Part shown: positions 44,335 through 53,083 of the stretch, in pieces
Layout of the letters: every line of letters begins with the position of its first letter
How positions within the stretch are numbered: position 1 is the first letter of the stretch
From: Coleofasciculus sp. LEGE 07092
GTDB lineage: Bacteria; Cyanobacteriota; Cyanobacteriia; Cyanobacteriales; Coleofasciculaceae
NCBI RefSeq assembly: GCF_015207375.1
Contig: NZ_JADEWY010000025.1
Span: 1-58,410, forward strand
Length of the DNA: 58,410 nt
Direction of reading: 5' to 3'
The notes under the pieces: model-generated
Database searches by the model: none
What the model was told of the DNA's origin: nothing
The model's input: the letters and a program-made list of their open reading frames with translations, nothing else
Position numbers and translations under genes: made by a program

Positions 44335-46464
44335 CTACATCTTTTCCCGCTGCCACCGTGAGCGCATCAGCCGAATTTCTTCATAGGAAAAAGTTTCTCC
44401 CAGGTGTTCCCGTAGGCTCTTGAGGGATTCAGCACCCACAACTTGAATCGCTTTTATGATTAATGTTTGGCGCTCTGGTGGCACGAGTCGGTTTAAATCG
44501 ACGGGCTGATTCTTCTCGATAAGTTCGCTGAGATGAGAGACGACTGTACTAGGAGCCAAACTCCGTTTCTGGGCAATCTCCTCAACGCTCAACCCTTGCT
44601 GGTAAAATTGCAGCGTCACCATCTGAGTATTGGAAGGCAGGGGAACTGGCAGTTTTTGCTCCTGACAAAATTCCCGGATTTCAGAAACAAATCTCTCCCC
44701 ATACTGAGTCAGTTTATGGGCACCCACTCCAGAAATTTCTCCAAAGGCTTCTAGGGTTTGGGGTTGTACCTGCGCCATCAGCTTTAAGCTAGAATCGGCA
44801 AACACGACATAAGGCGGAACCGATTGAGCATCTGCTATCTGTTTTCGCAACTTCCGCAGTCTCTCAAATAGCAGTTCCATTTCAGCCGCTCTGGGGTTAA
44901 TATCCGCTAATGCCTTCGCCGCAGGTGTTTGAGTTACGGCAATAGAGACAGAACGCTGCTTACGCAGAACTTCCCAACTGAGTTTGTTTAGCTTCAGTAC
45001 CCGATAGCCATCGGTTGTTTCGTCTACTAACCCCTGGTGCAAGAGCGATCGCCCTAGCATTTTCCAAGCGTCTATACTTTTATCTTTGCCAATCCCATAA
45101 GTCGATAGTAGATGATGCCCGTACTGCTCAATCTTCTTCTTTCTCGAACCCCGCAGCACATCAATAATATGAATCATCCCGAAGCGTTCCCGACACCGCG
45201 CCACGCAGGAGAGGAACTTTTGGGCTTCAATCGTCCAATCTTCAACAGGTTTGGGATGGCAGCAGTTATCGCAGGTGTCACAATTCCCCTTAAACTGTTC
45301 ACCAAAATACCTGAGCTGAATCTTACGACGGCAATCTGTACCCTCAGCGTAGTCGATAACCTGACGCAACTGCTGACGGGCAACTCGCTGCTCTTTGGGG
45401 TCAGGTTTTTGCTCAATGAGATAATCAAGTCTGGGAATATCAGCCGCACTGTAGAGTAGTGTACAGGATGCGGGTTCCCCATCTCGTCCGGCTCGTCCCG
45501 ATTCTTGATAGTAACCCTCTAAGTTGCGGGGTAAGTCGTAGTGGATGACAAAGCGGACATCGGGTTTGTTAATTCCCATACCAAAGGCAATCGTTGCTAC
45601 CATTACCTGCACGTCATCCCGGATAAAGCGCTTTTGATTAATTGTCCTTACTTCGTCAGTTAATCCGGCATGGTAAGGTAGGGCAGAAATCCCATCTTTC
45701 TGGAGTCGGAAGGCAATTTCTTCGACGGTGCGGCGGCTGAGACAGTAGATAATACCAGAACCTTTATAGGATTGGACTTTTTTGATTAGCTGATTGTAGC
45801 TTTGACGCTCTTTACGCTGAACATCGTAGTAAAGGTTGGGGCGGTTAAAGCTGGCAACGTGAATTCCCGGTTGCCTGAGTATAAGTTGTTGGATAATATC
45901 TTGTTGCACTCGCTTCGTTGCTGTGGCGGTGAGGGCGAGGATAGGCACATCTGGATACCGTTGGCGCAGTTGTTTGATTTGTCGGTATTCTGGACGGAAG
46001 TCGTGTCCCCATTCAGAGACGCAGTGTGCTTCGTCAATGGCAAAGGCAGAAATGCCAATTTGCGATCGCACTTGCTCTAGAAACGGACTAAATCGTTCTG
46101 CCAGCAAGCGTTCTGGGGCAACGTAGAGCAGTTTAATCTTACCGTTGAGGATGGCCGTTTCCCGCGATCGCACCTCGTCCCGACTCAGGGTACTGTTGAG
46201 AAACGTTGCCCCAATGCCATTATCTTGTAAAGCATCCACTTGGTCTTGCATCAGCGCAATTAGGGGCGACACTACCACCGTTAAACCCGATTTGAGCAGC
46301 GCTGGCAGTTGGAAACACAGGGATTTACCGCCCCCAGTGGGCATAATAATCAGTAAATCCCGATTTTGCAGCGCTTCTTCGATAATCTGCCCCTGTCCTA
46401 GACGGAAGCTGTCGTAACCGAAGAAGTGCTTGAGTGCTTCCTCCAGGGAATGCAACTGAACCAT
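44335..46464 (-). CDS. recQ: ATP-dependent DNA helicase RecQ
   Basis: 3'-5' helicase in recombination and repair. The 709 residues have Walker A MPTGGGKSLCFQ (42-53), DEAH (144-147), LALTATAT, the helicase C motif QESGRAGRDGEP, a zinc-binding Cys set (CRRKIQL and CDTCDNC, about 375-403), the RQC winged helix, an HRDC domain (about 520-600) and a further C-terminal HTH-like region (LSVEEIAQKRSLAPSTVVSH) common in cyanobacterial RecQ. Length is longer than the E. coli enzyme (about 610) because of this C-terminal part. Confidence 0.95.
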   Translation of the reverse strand: MVQLHSLEEALKHFFGYDSFRLGQGQIIEEALQNRDLLIIMPTGGGKSLCFQLPALLKSGLTVVVSPLIALMQDQVDALQDNGIGATFLNSTLSRDEVRSRETAILNGKIKLLYVAPERLLAERFSPFLEQVRSQIGISAFAIDEAHCVSEWGHDFRPEYRQIKQLRQRYPDVPILALTATATKRVQQDIIQQLILRQPGIHVASFNRPNLYYDVQRKERQSYNQLIKKVQSYKGSGIIYCLSRRTVEEIAFRLQKDGISALPYHAGLTDEVRTINQKRFIRDDVQVMVATIAFGMGINKPDVRFVIHYDLPRNLEGYYQESGRAGRDGEPASCTLLYSAADIPRLDYLIEQKPDPKEQRVARQQLRQVIDYAEGTDCRRKIQLRYFGEQFKGNCDTCDNCCHPKPVEDWTIEAQKFLSCVARCRERFGMIHIIDVLRGSRKKKIEQYGHHLLSTYGIGKDKSIDAWKMLGRSLLHQGLVDETTDGYRVLKLNKLSWEVLRKQRSVSIAVTQTPAAKALADINPRAAEMELLFERLRKLRKQIADAQSVPPYVVFADSSLKLMAQVQPQTLEAFGEISGVGAHKLTQYGERFVSEIREFCQEQKLPVPLPSNTQMVTLQFYQQGLSVEEIAQKRSLAPSTVVSHLSELIEKNQPVDLNRLVPPERQTLIIKAIQVVGAESLKSLREHLGETFSYEEIRLMRSRWQREKM

Positions 46465-46586
46465 AATGGATACTTTAGCGCTGATGACGGAATTATTTTA
46501 ACAACCGTCAATGAGATGCCAACCGTCCAATTTTTTTCTACCGCACCCCATAATAATAATTAGAGAGTTTATGAAGTAACGTAACA

Positions 46587-46871
46587 ATGCCGAAAGCAAT
46601 CTGGAACGGTGCAGTTCTCGCTGAGAGCGACAAGTGCGAAGTCGTGGAAGGCAATCAATACTTTCCCCCCGACTCGCTCCACAAGGAGTATTTTAAGGAA
46701 AGCAGCGCCCATACCACCTGTCCTTGGAAAGGTGTTGCCAGCTACTACGATATTGAGGTAGATGGACAGGTTAACAAAGGTGCAGCGTGGTACTACCCTG
46801 AAGCTAAGGAGAAGGCAAAAAACATTGAGGGGTATATTGCCTTCTGGAGAGGCGTGAAAGTCGAAGCGTAG
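46587..46871 (+). CDS. DUF427 domain-containing protein
   Basis: 94-residue single-domain protein: KAIWNGAVLAESDKCEVVEG, NQYFPPDSLHKEYFKESSAH, TTCPWKGVASYYDIEVDG and AAWYYPEAKEKAKNIEGYIA are the conserved blocks. The CPWKG motif is characteristic of DUF427. Function unknown; a mainly beta fold is expected. Divergent from recQ. Confidence 0.9.
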   Translation: MPKAIWNGAVLAESDKCEVVEGNQYFPPDSLHKEYFKESSAHTTCPWKGVASYYDIEVDGQVNKGAAWYYPEAKEKAKNIEGYIAFWRGVKVEA

Positions 46872-46878
46872 GTTTGTA

Positions 46879-46906
46879 GTAGAGACGTTGCCTGCAACGT
46901 CTCTAC
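46879..46906. terminator. Perfect 13-bp hairpin between converging genes
   Basis: GTAGAGACGTTGC (46879-46891) and GCAACGTCTCTAC (46894-46906) pair perfectly with a 2-base loop. It lies 8 bases after the DUF427 stop and 10 before the next minus-strand stop. This sequence type is a repeated palindrome in many cyanobacteria, so it is both a repeat and a likely bidirectional terminator. Confidence 0.65.
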
Positions 46907-46915
46907 GGGATGTCC

Positions 46916-47245
46916 TTAGGCATTATGATTTATCGCAACAGCGCTAAGGAGTTCTTGACGGTAATCTTGATTGGCTTCAAATTCAGTTCTAGCAATAGCA
47001 CTTGCAACGGAGCGCGTTGCATTTAATTCCTCACTCAGCAGGGTATTGAGGATATCTAACTGAGCATCAAGAATTGGTGGACGTTTTTCGTACCAAGATG
47101 CTATTGCTTCTGAAATTTTCTCTTCATCATCGGGAAGACTGGCAGCGAGCTGCTCTAGGCTAGCTCGATCTCGCGGTGAAAAGAGCGATCGCTTTTTATG
47201 CAGAACCTGAATAAAGGCTTTAATGTTTTGTTCGTGGAAAGACAT
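46916..47245 (-). CDS. Small helical protein of unknown function
   Basis: I do not recognise this family. About 109 residues from the ATG at 47245 (MSFHEQNIKAF); the longest frame starts at 47338 with an unlikely N-terminus. The sequence is predicted helical and acidic, with SPRDRASLEQLAASLPDDEE and a regular second half (LDAQLDILNTLLSEELNATR). There are no Cys residues or enzyme motifs. It follows the Dnd-associated methyltransferase by 99 bases on the same strand, so the two could form an operon. Confidence 0.6.
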   Translation of the reverse strand: MSFHEQNIKAFIQVLHKKRSLFSPRDRASLEQLAASLPDDEEKISEAIASWYEKRPPILDAQLDILNTLLSEELNATRSVASAIARTEFEANQDYRQELLSAVAINHNA

Positions 47246-47344
47246 GATTGAGTTCCTCAGGACTTTTGATTGTACCTGATACCAAGTCGCATTCATAATT
47301 ATCCCGTAGCAGCCAAATCTGCTGAAGAAATTTCTCAATAATCA

Positions 47345-48865
47345 CTAATGGCGGCGCTGGCGGCGAGCCGATTGCAATAATTTTATACGGTAAGGATCTG
47401 CATCTTTGCGCCAAATAACGCGATGACCTTGAAGTTCGGCGCAATGTTCCAGCAAGCATTGCTGCCAACCTTTGCGGGTGCCGATGGTTCGGGTATTATC
47501 CAGCAGTCCCCAGTTTTCTTCCTGGCGGGTGAGTTTGGCAAACTTTTCATAGAAGGGATAGTCTGGAGTGACAAAAGTTTCTTTACGGTGCAAAATTGGG
47601 GGATTTTCTGCGGTATCGTAGTCGCGGTAGGTAACTTGTAAGTCCCGCAGGTCGATTTGCATACTGGTGTGCAGTGCCGGATGGGGTTCGGTGTCGAAGG
47701 CAGGATAGAATAGATAAGAGATTTTCGGCTGCTTAGTGTGAAATTTAACTAAGGTTGCGCCCTCCATGTGACCAATCGTGCGACTAGCACACCCTTCATA
47801 AAGTCGCAGTTGGGGATTGAGGGCTTCAATGGCTGAGATGTGGACGTAGAGGGCGTTGGGGAGGCGTTTGCCGATGGAACTGTGCTGGCAGCAGTGGGCA
47901 ATCACGCGGGTATCTCCCACACTCAACAGCATTAAGTCTGCCGCCGCACAAGCTTGCTGATAGCCGCCGAAAAGGGCTTTGATATCGTTTCGCACCGTTT
48001 CTCCCAGATAGCTGAATTTGGGGCGGTGGCTAAATTTAGTCAGTGCTAGGTAAACGAGAAGGTCTTGGCAGCGTTTTTCTGCGATCGCATCCCATTCCTC
48101 TTGGTTGGTAGCTTGTAGAATGACCTGAAAGGCGCGGCGCAGAGTGCCGAATTCTTCAAGGATTTCGGGGGTATTTGGCAGTTCGGTTTTGCTAGGGAGG
48201 CGTCCGCGTTCGGTTACGAATGTTATTAAAGGAGCGAGGAGTTCTTGGTAGTCCTCAAACCGCTTGATGCTGAGGCGGATTCTGGGAGTAGTTGTGCGAG
48301 AACGGAAGCGGGATGCTCGGAAGCTTTCAGCTTGGGTTTCGTCGCGGAAGACAAAGTAAATTCCCAAGTCAACGGGAATGGCATCGACGCTTAGAACTTG
48401 GTCAATATAAGCTTTGAGTTCTTCTTGTTCGTAATATTTCTGAAAGGTATTGCGGCGGGTAACGATGCCGTCTCCATAGGCAATTTGACCGGAAGCGCGA
48501 TCGTCAATTAAAACTTGGGCGGCAACAATTAGAACATTCTGAGTTAGTTCCCAGGCTTTGAGCAACGCTTCTCGACGTTCAGCTTGGTCTTCAATAACGT
48601 TAATGACGTAACCCAAGTTGACAACATCGGCAGGTATTCGGGAATTGTCGGGCTGGTAGTGTGGGTCCCAACCTGTACTGCTATAACCCTGTTTGCCAAG
48701 GCGCTGGATATCGCCACCATGACCACAACCGTAATCGAAGAATGTGGTATCTTTAGTTAGGGTAGCGCTTTCTATTGCCAATCGCACTGGCTTGGAAAGG
48801 TCAGTACGGACAATAGCGGCTCTGTGACGCTCGATTTCAGGGGCTTCTGGGACTGGAGCAACCAT
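47345..48865 (-). CDS. DNA phosphorothioation-associated putative methyltransferase
   Basis: 506 residues. RHRAAIVRTDLSKPVRLAIE and FFDYGCGHGGDIQRLGKQGY (a SAM-binding DYGCGxGxD motif I, about 43-62), then GWDPHY, ADVVNLGYVINVIEDQAERR and EALLKAWELTQNVLIVAAQV match the family TIGR04096, often encoded near dnd phosphorothioation genes. The C-terminal half (about 230-506) is family-specific with no fold I recognise. No dndB, C, D or E gene is visible in this window. Substrate unknown. The ATG is at 48865. Confidence 0.82.
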   Translation of the reverse strand: MVAPVPEAPEIERHRAAIVRTDLSKPVRLAIESATLTKDTTFFDYGCGHGGDIQRLGKQGYSSTGWDPHYQPDNSRIPADVVNLGYVINVIEDQAERREALLKAWELTQNVLIVAAQVLIDDRASGQIAYGDGIVTRRNTFQKYYEQEELKAYIDQVLSVDAIPVDLGIYFVFRDETQAESFRASRFRSRTTTPRIRLSIKRFEDYQELLAPLITFVTERGRLPSKTELPNTPEILEEFGTLRRAFQVILQATNQEEWDAIAEKRCQDLLVYLALTKFSHRPKFSYLGETVRNDIKALFGGYQQACAAADLMLLSVGDTRVIAHCCQHSSIGKRLPNALYVHISAIEALNPQLRLYEGCASRTIGHMEGATLVKFHTKQPKISYLFYPAFDTEPHPALHTSMQIDLRDLQVTYRDYDTAENPPILHRKETFVTPDYPFYEKFAKLTRQEENWGLLDNTRTIGTRKGWQQCLLEHCAELQGHRVIWRKDADPYRIKLLQSARRQRRH

Positions 48866-49090
48866 AACTGAATCAAGAGCATTTTAATTACTATACCTGT
48901 CAACGAGAATTCAGCGCTATAGGAATAGTTAGGACAGGACTTACCGATACATTTCTTATCAAGCGATCGCACTCTAGATTGATTGCCGCTAGCGTGTCTG
49001 TGTTTGTGTAGCCGCAACTTTCATTGGTTAGGGGTAAAAGCTGCTACGCTAACCTGAAAATATCAACGCCCAAGTCGGGGGAGTCGTGCG

Positions 49091-49969
49091 ATGTCAGCCG
49101 AAGCAATTGGAGAAACAATCTCAACTAGCACTGTTGCGGACTGGAAACCGCCCATGCCGCCGACGGACTTAATTTTTGACGATGGTGAACCGTTGGAAAC
49201 AAACCGCCACCGCATTGCCATGAATGCCTTGATTCAGTCGGTCAATCAAGCCTACCTCGACCGTAATGACTTCTTTGCTGGGGGCAATATGTTTATCTAC
49301 TACAGCAGCGCCCAAGCCAGGAACCGAGACTTTCGAGGACCCGATTTCTTTGTGGTTTTAGATATCGATGGCAGTTACCCCCGGCAAGGTTGGGTTGTGT
49401 GGGAAGAAGCCGGTCGCTACCCAGATGTCATTGTGGAATTGATGTCAGAAAGTACTGCTACTGTAGATATCACAACAAAGAAAGATCTCTACGAGCGCAC
49501 ATTCAGAACTCCAAACTATTTTGTCTACAACCCTTTTGACCCCAACTCCTTACAAGGCTGGCATTTAGACTTGGATGAAGGCTATCAAGATCTTACTCCC
49601 AACGAGCAAGGCTGGCTGTGGTGCCAGCAGTTAGGTTTATGGTTAGGAACTTGGCAGGGAACGATAGACCGAGAAGAAGCCGTCTGGCTGCGCTTTTATG
49701 ATAATCAGGGCAATTTAATACCTTTACCAGAGGAAGCTGCACAAGAACAAGGTTTACAACAAGGTTTACAACAAGGCTTACAACAAGGCTTACAACAAGG
49801 TGCTTTGCAGCAATTGCTACGTTTACTCACAGTTCGCTTTGGAGAAGTACCGCAGGAGGTAGAAACTGACTTAGAGGGATTTGATGTCACTCACTTACAA
49901 GATTTAGTGGAGGTGGCACTAGCGGTAGAGTCGTTAGAGCAGTTTGTGAGCAGTTCCTTGCCGCAATGA
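49091..49969 (+). CDS. Uma2-family PD-(D/E)XK endonuclease-like protein with Gln-rich repeat
   Basis: 292 residues. The Uma2 (DUF820) domain has GPDFFVVLDIDGSYPRQGWV, YPDVIVELMSESTATVDITT and KKDLYERTFRTPNYFVYNP, giving the usual D...ExL...K set. After residue 215 there is a QGLQ repeat (four copies, 220-235) encoded by a 12-bp tandem array, then a helical C-terminal tail (LLRLLTVRFGEVPQEVET). The family is greatly expanded in cyanobacteria, perhaps linked to mobile DNA; its role is not settled. Confidence 0.87.
   Translation: MSAEAIGETISTSTVADWKPPMPPTDLIFDDGEPLETNRHRIAMNALIQSVNQAYLDRNDFFAGGNMFIYYSSAQARNRDFRGPDFFVVLDIDGSYPRQGWVVWEEAGRYPDVIVELMSESTATVDITTKKDLYERTFRTPNYFVYNPFDPNSLQGWHLDLDEGYQDLTPNEQGWLWCQQLGLWLGTWQGTIDREEAVWLRFYDNQGNLIPLPEEAAQEQGLQQGLQQGLQQGLQQGALQQLLRLLTVRFGEVPQEVETDLEGFDVTHLQDLVEVALAVESLEQFVSSSLPQ
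49748..49800 (+). repeat. In-frame 12-bp tandem repeat, 4.4 copies
   Basis: CAAGGTTTACAA occurs twice (49748-49771), then CAAGGCTTACAA twice (49772-49795), then CAAGG. It encodes QGLQ units. Because the unit is a multiple of three, copy-number change would lengthen the linker without a frameshift. Confidence 0.85.
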
Positions 49970-49973
49970 ATGC

Positions 49974-50642
49974 TTAGAATCGATAATTGCGAATCAGGGC
50001 TTCTGAACCTTCACCCACTTGCGCCCAAAGACTGATTGGCACGGCGTTACCCTCAGAATCTACCTTGATTTCCACAACGACTGGGGGTAACTGTTGGGGT
50101 TGGCTTGGCTCCGTTTTCTGGGCTGCACGCAAATTATCGTCAACTTGTTCCCATTGGTCTGCTGGTATAGAGTAAGTTTCCAATCCGTACTCGATAATAC
50201 CTCCTTGGGCAAGACTTTTGAGAGCAATGCGATCGCTAGAAAGTTGAGAAGGAGGTTCGGCACTGAGGGCAACAGGTTTCCACGCGGGTGGCAAGCCGGA
50301 GGAGTTGGGTGAAGTTGGTGCCGCCAAAATTACATAAAAGTGAGTCCCTGATTTGATAAAAGTTACTTCGTTGCCGTAGGGTTGTTGCTTGGGCAATTGC
50401 TCCCAGCCTGGAAGACTTCGTAGATTGTCTTGACTGGAAATGTCATATCTTATGGTTTGGGAGTAGTCCCGCAAGAGTTGGTAAGAGTCTATCGGTGCTG
50501 TTTGAAGAATGATACTCTTGCCCGTAACTTGAGTGTAAATAGCTTGAGCTGGGACGACAAGAATCAAAGCAGTTTGGAACAAAATAGGTATCCAAAATCG
50601 CTGCAAGAGTATGGGATTGGTAAGGTTAAAATTAGCACTCAT
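49974..50642 (-). CDS. GDYXXLXY-domain membrane-anchored protein
   Basis: 222 residues: one N-terminal helix (RFWIPILFQTALILVVPAQA), then a periplasmic domain with PIDSYQLLRDYSQTIRYDIS, the place of the family GDYxxLxY motif. Here Gly is replaced by Arg and the spacing to the last Tyr is one longer, so the motif is degenerate. The gene lies 20 bases downstream of the DUF2157 gene, the usual partner, so they are an operon. Role of the pair is unknown. Confidence 0.75.
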   Translation of the reverse strand: MSANFNLTNPILLQRFWIPILFQTALILVVPAQAIYTQVTGKSIILQTAPIDSYQLLRDYSQTIRYDISSQDNLRSLPGWEQLPKQQPYGNEVTFIKSGTHFYVILAAPTSPNSSGLPPAWKPVALSAEPPSQLSSDRIALKSLAQGGIIEYGLETYSIPADQWEQVDDNLRAAQKTEPSQPQQLPPVVVEIKVDSEGNAVPISLWAQVGEGSEALIRNYRF

Positions 50643-50662
50643 GTTAGTTTAAAATCCACAAT

Positions 50663-52024
50663 TCAGACTTCTTTGGTTCGGAGGTAGCGCTCAAACCAGA
50701 GTCCAGCCCCAATAACGCCCAATCCACACACCAGTAAGACAATAGATTTGAACAATAACTCGGTATTGTACTCTAACATCCGGCTTAAAATTTGCAAATT
50801 TAACAGTACAATACCCCCCCAAAATAAACGTCGTTGAGTTCGAGCTAATCCTTTGCGGATCAGACCAATTGCTAATATGAATAAAAGGATGTTAAAGCTT
50901 AATAAAGCAACTATTTCCAGTCTAGTCGTAGCCAGATGCCAATAGATTACGACTGCACTGGTGGCAATCATAACAGCTATGATGCTGGTAGTTAAATTTA
51001 AGTGACGCAACAAGTGTAGCCATTTCCAAATTGTTAATCCTCCCAACATTAAGATATTTACTAGGAGATGAGAGGATAGGTCAAAAGAGTCCCTGGCTGA
51101 TGGTACAAATGAGCTGTTCCAGATGCTGTAGAATGATAATAAAAAAAATAAAAGGCTCAGAAAAATAACAGCCAAAGTGCGGGCTATGCTAGTGAAGGAC
51201 TTAGCAGTTGATGGATCTTTTACCCAGAGAGAATCACTGTATCCCCATAACAAGGCTGGGGGTAAGCCACAGGCAACCGCAGCAACCCAAGGTGGCGCAA
51301 GTAAGAGGTTGATATTGAGCAAGTTTGCTTCTAACGAGTAAATCACTGCGATCGCACCAATGCCAAAAATCCACCGGGAACGGCACCAGTAAGCAAGGGG
51401 AATAAACATCACACCTGCCAAAATGGGCATATACAGCACCATTAACCGCAGCCAAGACCATTCTCCCAGCAGCAAATAATCGGGTTGTACCTGTCCTCGC
51501 AAATACCCTATACCAATCAAGAGGGCAGAAAGTATTCCCAACGTCGTTAACCGCAAGCTATACGCCATAGCTAAGACACCCACTCCCCACACCAGATACA
51601 ACTGGTAAATTGGTCCGCTTTTGTGAAACATTTGCGCCATCAACGCCATGTTTACCCCTAACATCAACGCCCCTACCAGTAGCAATCCCTGCCCCAAGCG
51701 GCGCTGCCATCCCTTAGCTGGGTATTTCCATAGGTAAAAGCCGGCGGTGTTGAAGCCAACAAACATCGTCAGCAACAACGTCACCCTCAACTCCCGCGAC
51801 CAAACGTGCCAGTTGGCGACTACAAAGGTAATAATTCCCAAACCTAAGAAGATACTGCCCAACACCAGTAAGATGGCGATAAATCGATTGCGGGCAGCGC
51901 GTTGCAGTTCGCTGAATTGATAGCGCTGGGCTAATTGTTCGTATGCATCAGCATCGATTAATCCCTCAGCGTGCCATTGTTCTGCTTCTTGGCGCAACTG
52001 GCGACGAAATTTCTCGGAAAGCAT
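50663..52024 (-). CDS. DUF2157 domain-containing membrane protein
   Basis: 453 residues: a cytoplasmic N-terminus (FRRQLRQEAEQWHAEGLIDA, YEQLAQRYQF) characteristic of DUF2157, followed by about 12 hydrophobic segments. FVVANWHVWSRELRVTLLLT is the family block. Function unknown; the partner GDYXXLXY protein follows. The last residues (RTKEV) lie 20 bases before the partner start. The start is the ATG at 52024. Confidence 0.88.
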   Translation of the reverse strand: MLSEKFRRQLRQEAEQWHAEGLIDADAYEQLAQRYQFSELQRAARNRFIAILLVLGSIFLGLGIITFVVANWHVWSRELRVTLLLTMFVGFNTAGFYLWKYPAKGWQRRLGQGLLLVGALMLGVNMALMAQMFHKSGPIYQLYLVWGVGVLAMAYSLRLTTLGILSALLIGIGYLRGQVQPDYLLLGEWSWLRLMVLYMPILAGVMFIPLAYWCRSRWIFGIGAIAVIYSLEANLLNINLLLAPPWVAAVACGLPPALLWGYSDSLWVKDPSTAKSFTSIARTLAVIFLSLLFFLLSFYSIWNSSFVPSARDSFDLSSHLLVNILMLGGLTIWKWLHLLRHLNLTTSIIAVMIATSAVVIYWHLATTRLEIVALLSFNILLFILAIGLIRKGLARTQRRLFWGGIVLLNLQILSRMLEYNTELLFKSIVLLVCGLGVIGAGLWFERYLRTKEV

Positions 52025-52164
52025 AATAGCGTTGGCAGTGGTGCTCCCTACTCCTCTTAAATAGCACTTGTGGCACAGGTATGATAGCGAGCGCCTGGGT
52101 GGACTCTACTACTATTCTGACGGGAATGCATTAACCCCTATTCCGCCCCCTGAAGTGTCACAGT

Positions 52165-52216
52165 CCCTATAGTGCAAGAATGCGATCGCATTTCGCATTC
52201 TTCCTAAACAATAGGG
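52165..52216. repeat. Nested inverted repeat
   Basis: Outer arms CCCTAT (52165-52170) and ATAGGG (52211-52216) enclose inner arms AAGAATGCGA (52176-52185) and TCGCATTCTT (52193-52202). A HIP1 octamer overlaps the inner stem. It could be an interspersed repeat or a terminator. Confidence 0.6.
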
Positions 52217-52275
52217 ATGCACGCCGTAGCCCAAACCACACCTCAGGAAATCGTGCAATCTCATCTGTTAGAATT

Positions 52276-52369
52276 GAATCTGGCAGCCGGATAAATAAAA
52301 ACGACTCGTGCGGATAGACTTCCTCTATCCTCCAGATTCGACACCGCCGCAGGTGTTGACTATCAACAC
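52276..52369 (+). ncRNA. Candidate structured RNA upstream of speD
   Basis: Stem 1 pairs GAATCTGG (52276-52283) with CCAGATTC (52332-52339), closing over stem 2 GGATAGA (52312-52318)/TCTATCC (52324-52330). Stem 3 is GTGTTGA (53-59 of line 52301 onward, 52353-52359)/TCAACAC (52363-52369). All arms are perfect. I do not recognise a known class (not glnA RNA, not rnpB, not tmRNA). The strand is assumed from speD. Chance pairing of short arms is possible. Confidence 0.35.
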
Positions 52370-52538
52370 TTCAGAATAGGACTGCCCACAGATAGAAATC
52401 CTGACCGCTAGCGATCGCTAATATTGATATTGGCAAATCGCCAATTCGTTTCCAATTCCAGAGCGGTTGAGAATTCCATTGAATCTGTGTTATAAATAAA
52501 GTCTTTGAGATCTTATCGGGTGGAGTAAATCGAGTAGA

Positions 52539-52937
52539 ATGAAACAAGTGGGAACTCATCTGGTCGTTGACGCATGGGAAGCGCCTGAAGACCTTCTGAA
52601 TGACCCTGAGGGAATTCGCCGCGCTTTGATTGATGCGATTTCCGCTGGAGAAGCAACCCTCATAGATTTATGTGTACACCAGTTTAGTCCCCATGGAGTG
52701 ACGGCAACGGCGACGCTGGCAGAGTCTCACATTGCTATCCATACTTGGCCCGAACACGGGTATTTTGCAGCCGATTTGTTCTTCTGCGGTAGCGGTAAAC
52801 CGAAAGAGGCAATGAAGCTTTTACAAACAGCGCTGAAAGCCAAGCAGGTGAGAATGCGAGAAATCCCCCGTGGCTTTGAAAGAACGGTTGAAATTCCGGA
52901 ACTAATGGAAGGAGCCGTTTATCAGGCGGTTGGATAA
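52539..52937 (+). CDS. speD: S-adenosylmethionine decarboxylase proenzyme
   Basis: SpeD decarboxylates SAM to supply aminopropyl groups for spermidine. It self-cleaves at Ser63 in AESHIAIHTWPEHG to make the pyruvoyl cofactor; His68 and the Cys in DLFFCGSG are the expected catalytic partners. 132 residues, the class 1b size of bacteria and archaea. It is followed by a clear hairpin terminator, so it is probably monocistronic. A structured region lies upstream. Confidence 0.95.
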   Translation: MKQVGTHLVVDAWEAPEDLLNDPEGIRRALIDAISAGEATLIDLCVHQFSPHGVTATATLAESHIAIHTWPEHGYFAADLFFCGSGKPKEAMKLLQTALKAKQVRMREIPRGFERTVEIPELMEGAVYQAVG

Positions 52938-52971
52938 GGCTTTTTTTGATAACTGAGAGGATTTATCAATG

Positions 52972-53002
52972 AAGGGCAAGGTCAAAAAACCTTGCTCTTT
53001 TT
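52972..53002 (+). terminator. Rho-independent terminator of speD
   Basis: AAGGGCAAGGT (52972-52982) pairs with ACCTTGCTCTT (52989-52999), 11 pairs with one G-T, a 6-base loop and a run of five T. It stands 35 bases after the speD stop. Confidence 0.8.
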
Positions 53003-53083
53003 GGTGAGAAGCTCCTAAATTGGTAATCAGAACAGGTGTGCTAATTTAGCCATTGCCGAGCATACAGAGTCACCCCGGAGGAA

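Larger units (their letters stand above)
52025..52538. other. 514-base divergent region with several hairpins, speD leader
   Basis: No gene is seen. The region carries four perfect-arm stem-loops: AAGAATGCGA/TCGCATTCTT (52176-52202) nested in CCCTAT/ATAGGG (52165-52216), GAATCTGG/CCAGATTC (52276-52339) enclosing GGATAGA/TCTATCC (52312-52330), and GTGTTGA/TCAACAC (52353-52369). A TATAAATAAA stretch at about 52,491 may be the speD promoter, which would place the stems upstream of its transcript. Confidence 0.55.

Noticed and set aside
47220..47468. 82-residue minus-strand frame ending in YECDLVSGTIKSPEELNHVF
   Set aside because: The tail looks protein-like, but most of it overlaps the methyltransferase in another frame and it overlaps the start of the small downstream gene. 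It could be a decayed gene end, but the evidence is too thin.
49748..49800. Tandem array as a CRISPR-like repeat
   Set aside because: Units are 12 bp, contiguous without spacers and in frame within a coding gene.
52371..52559. 62-residue minus-strand frame in the speD upstream region
   Set aside because: It overlaps the speD start and has no recognisable features.
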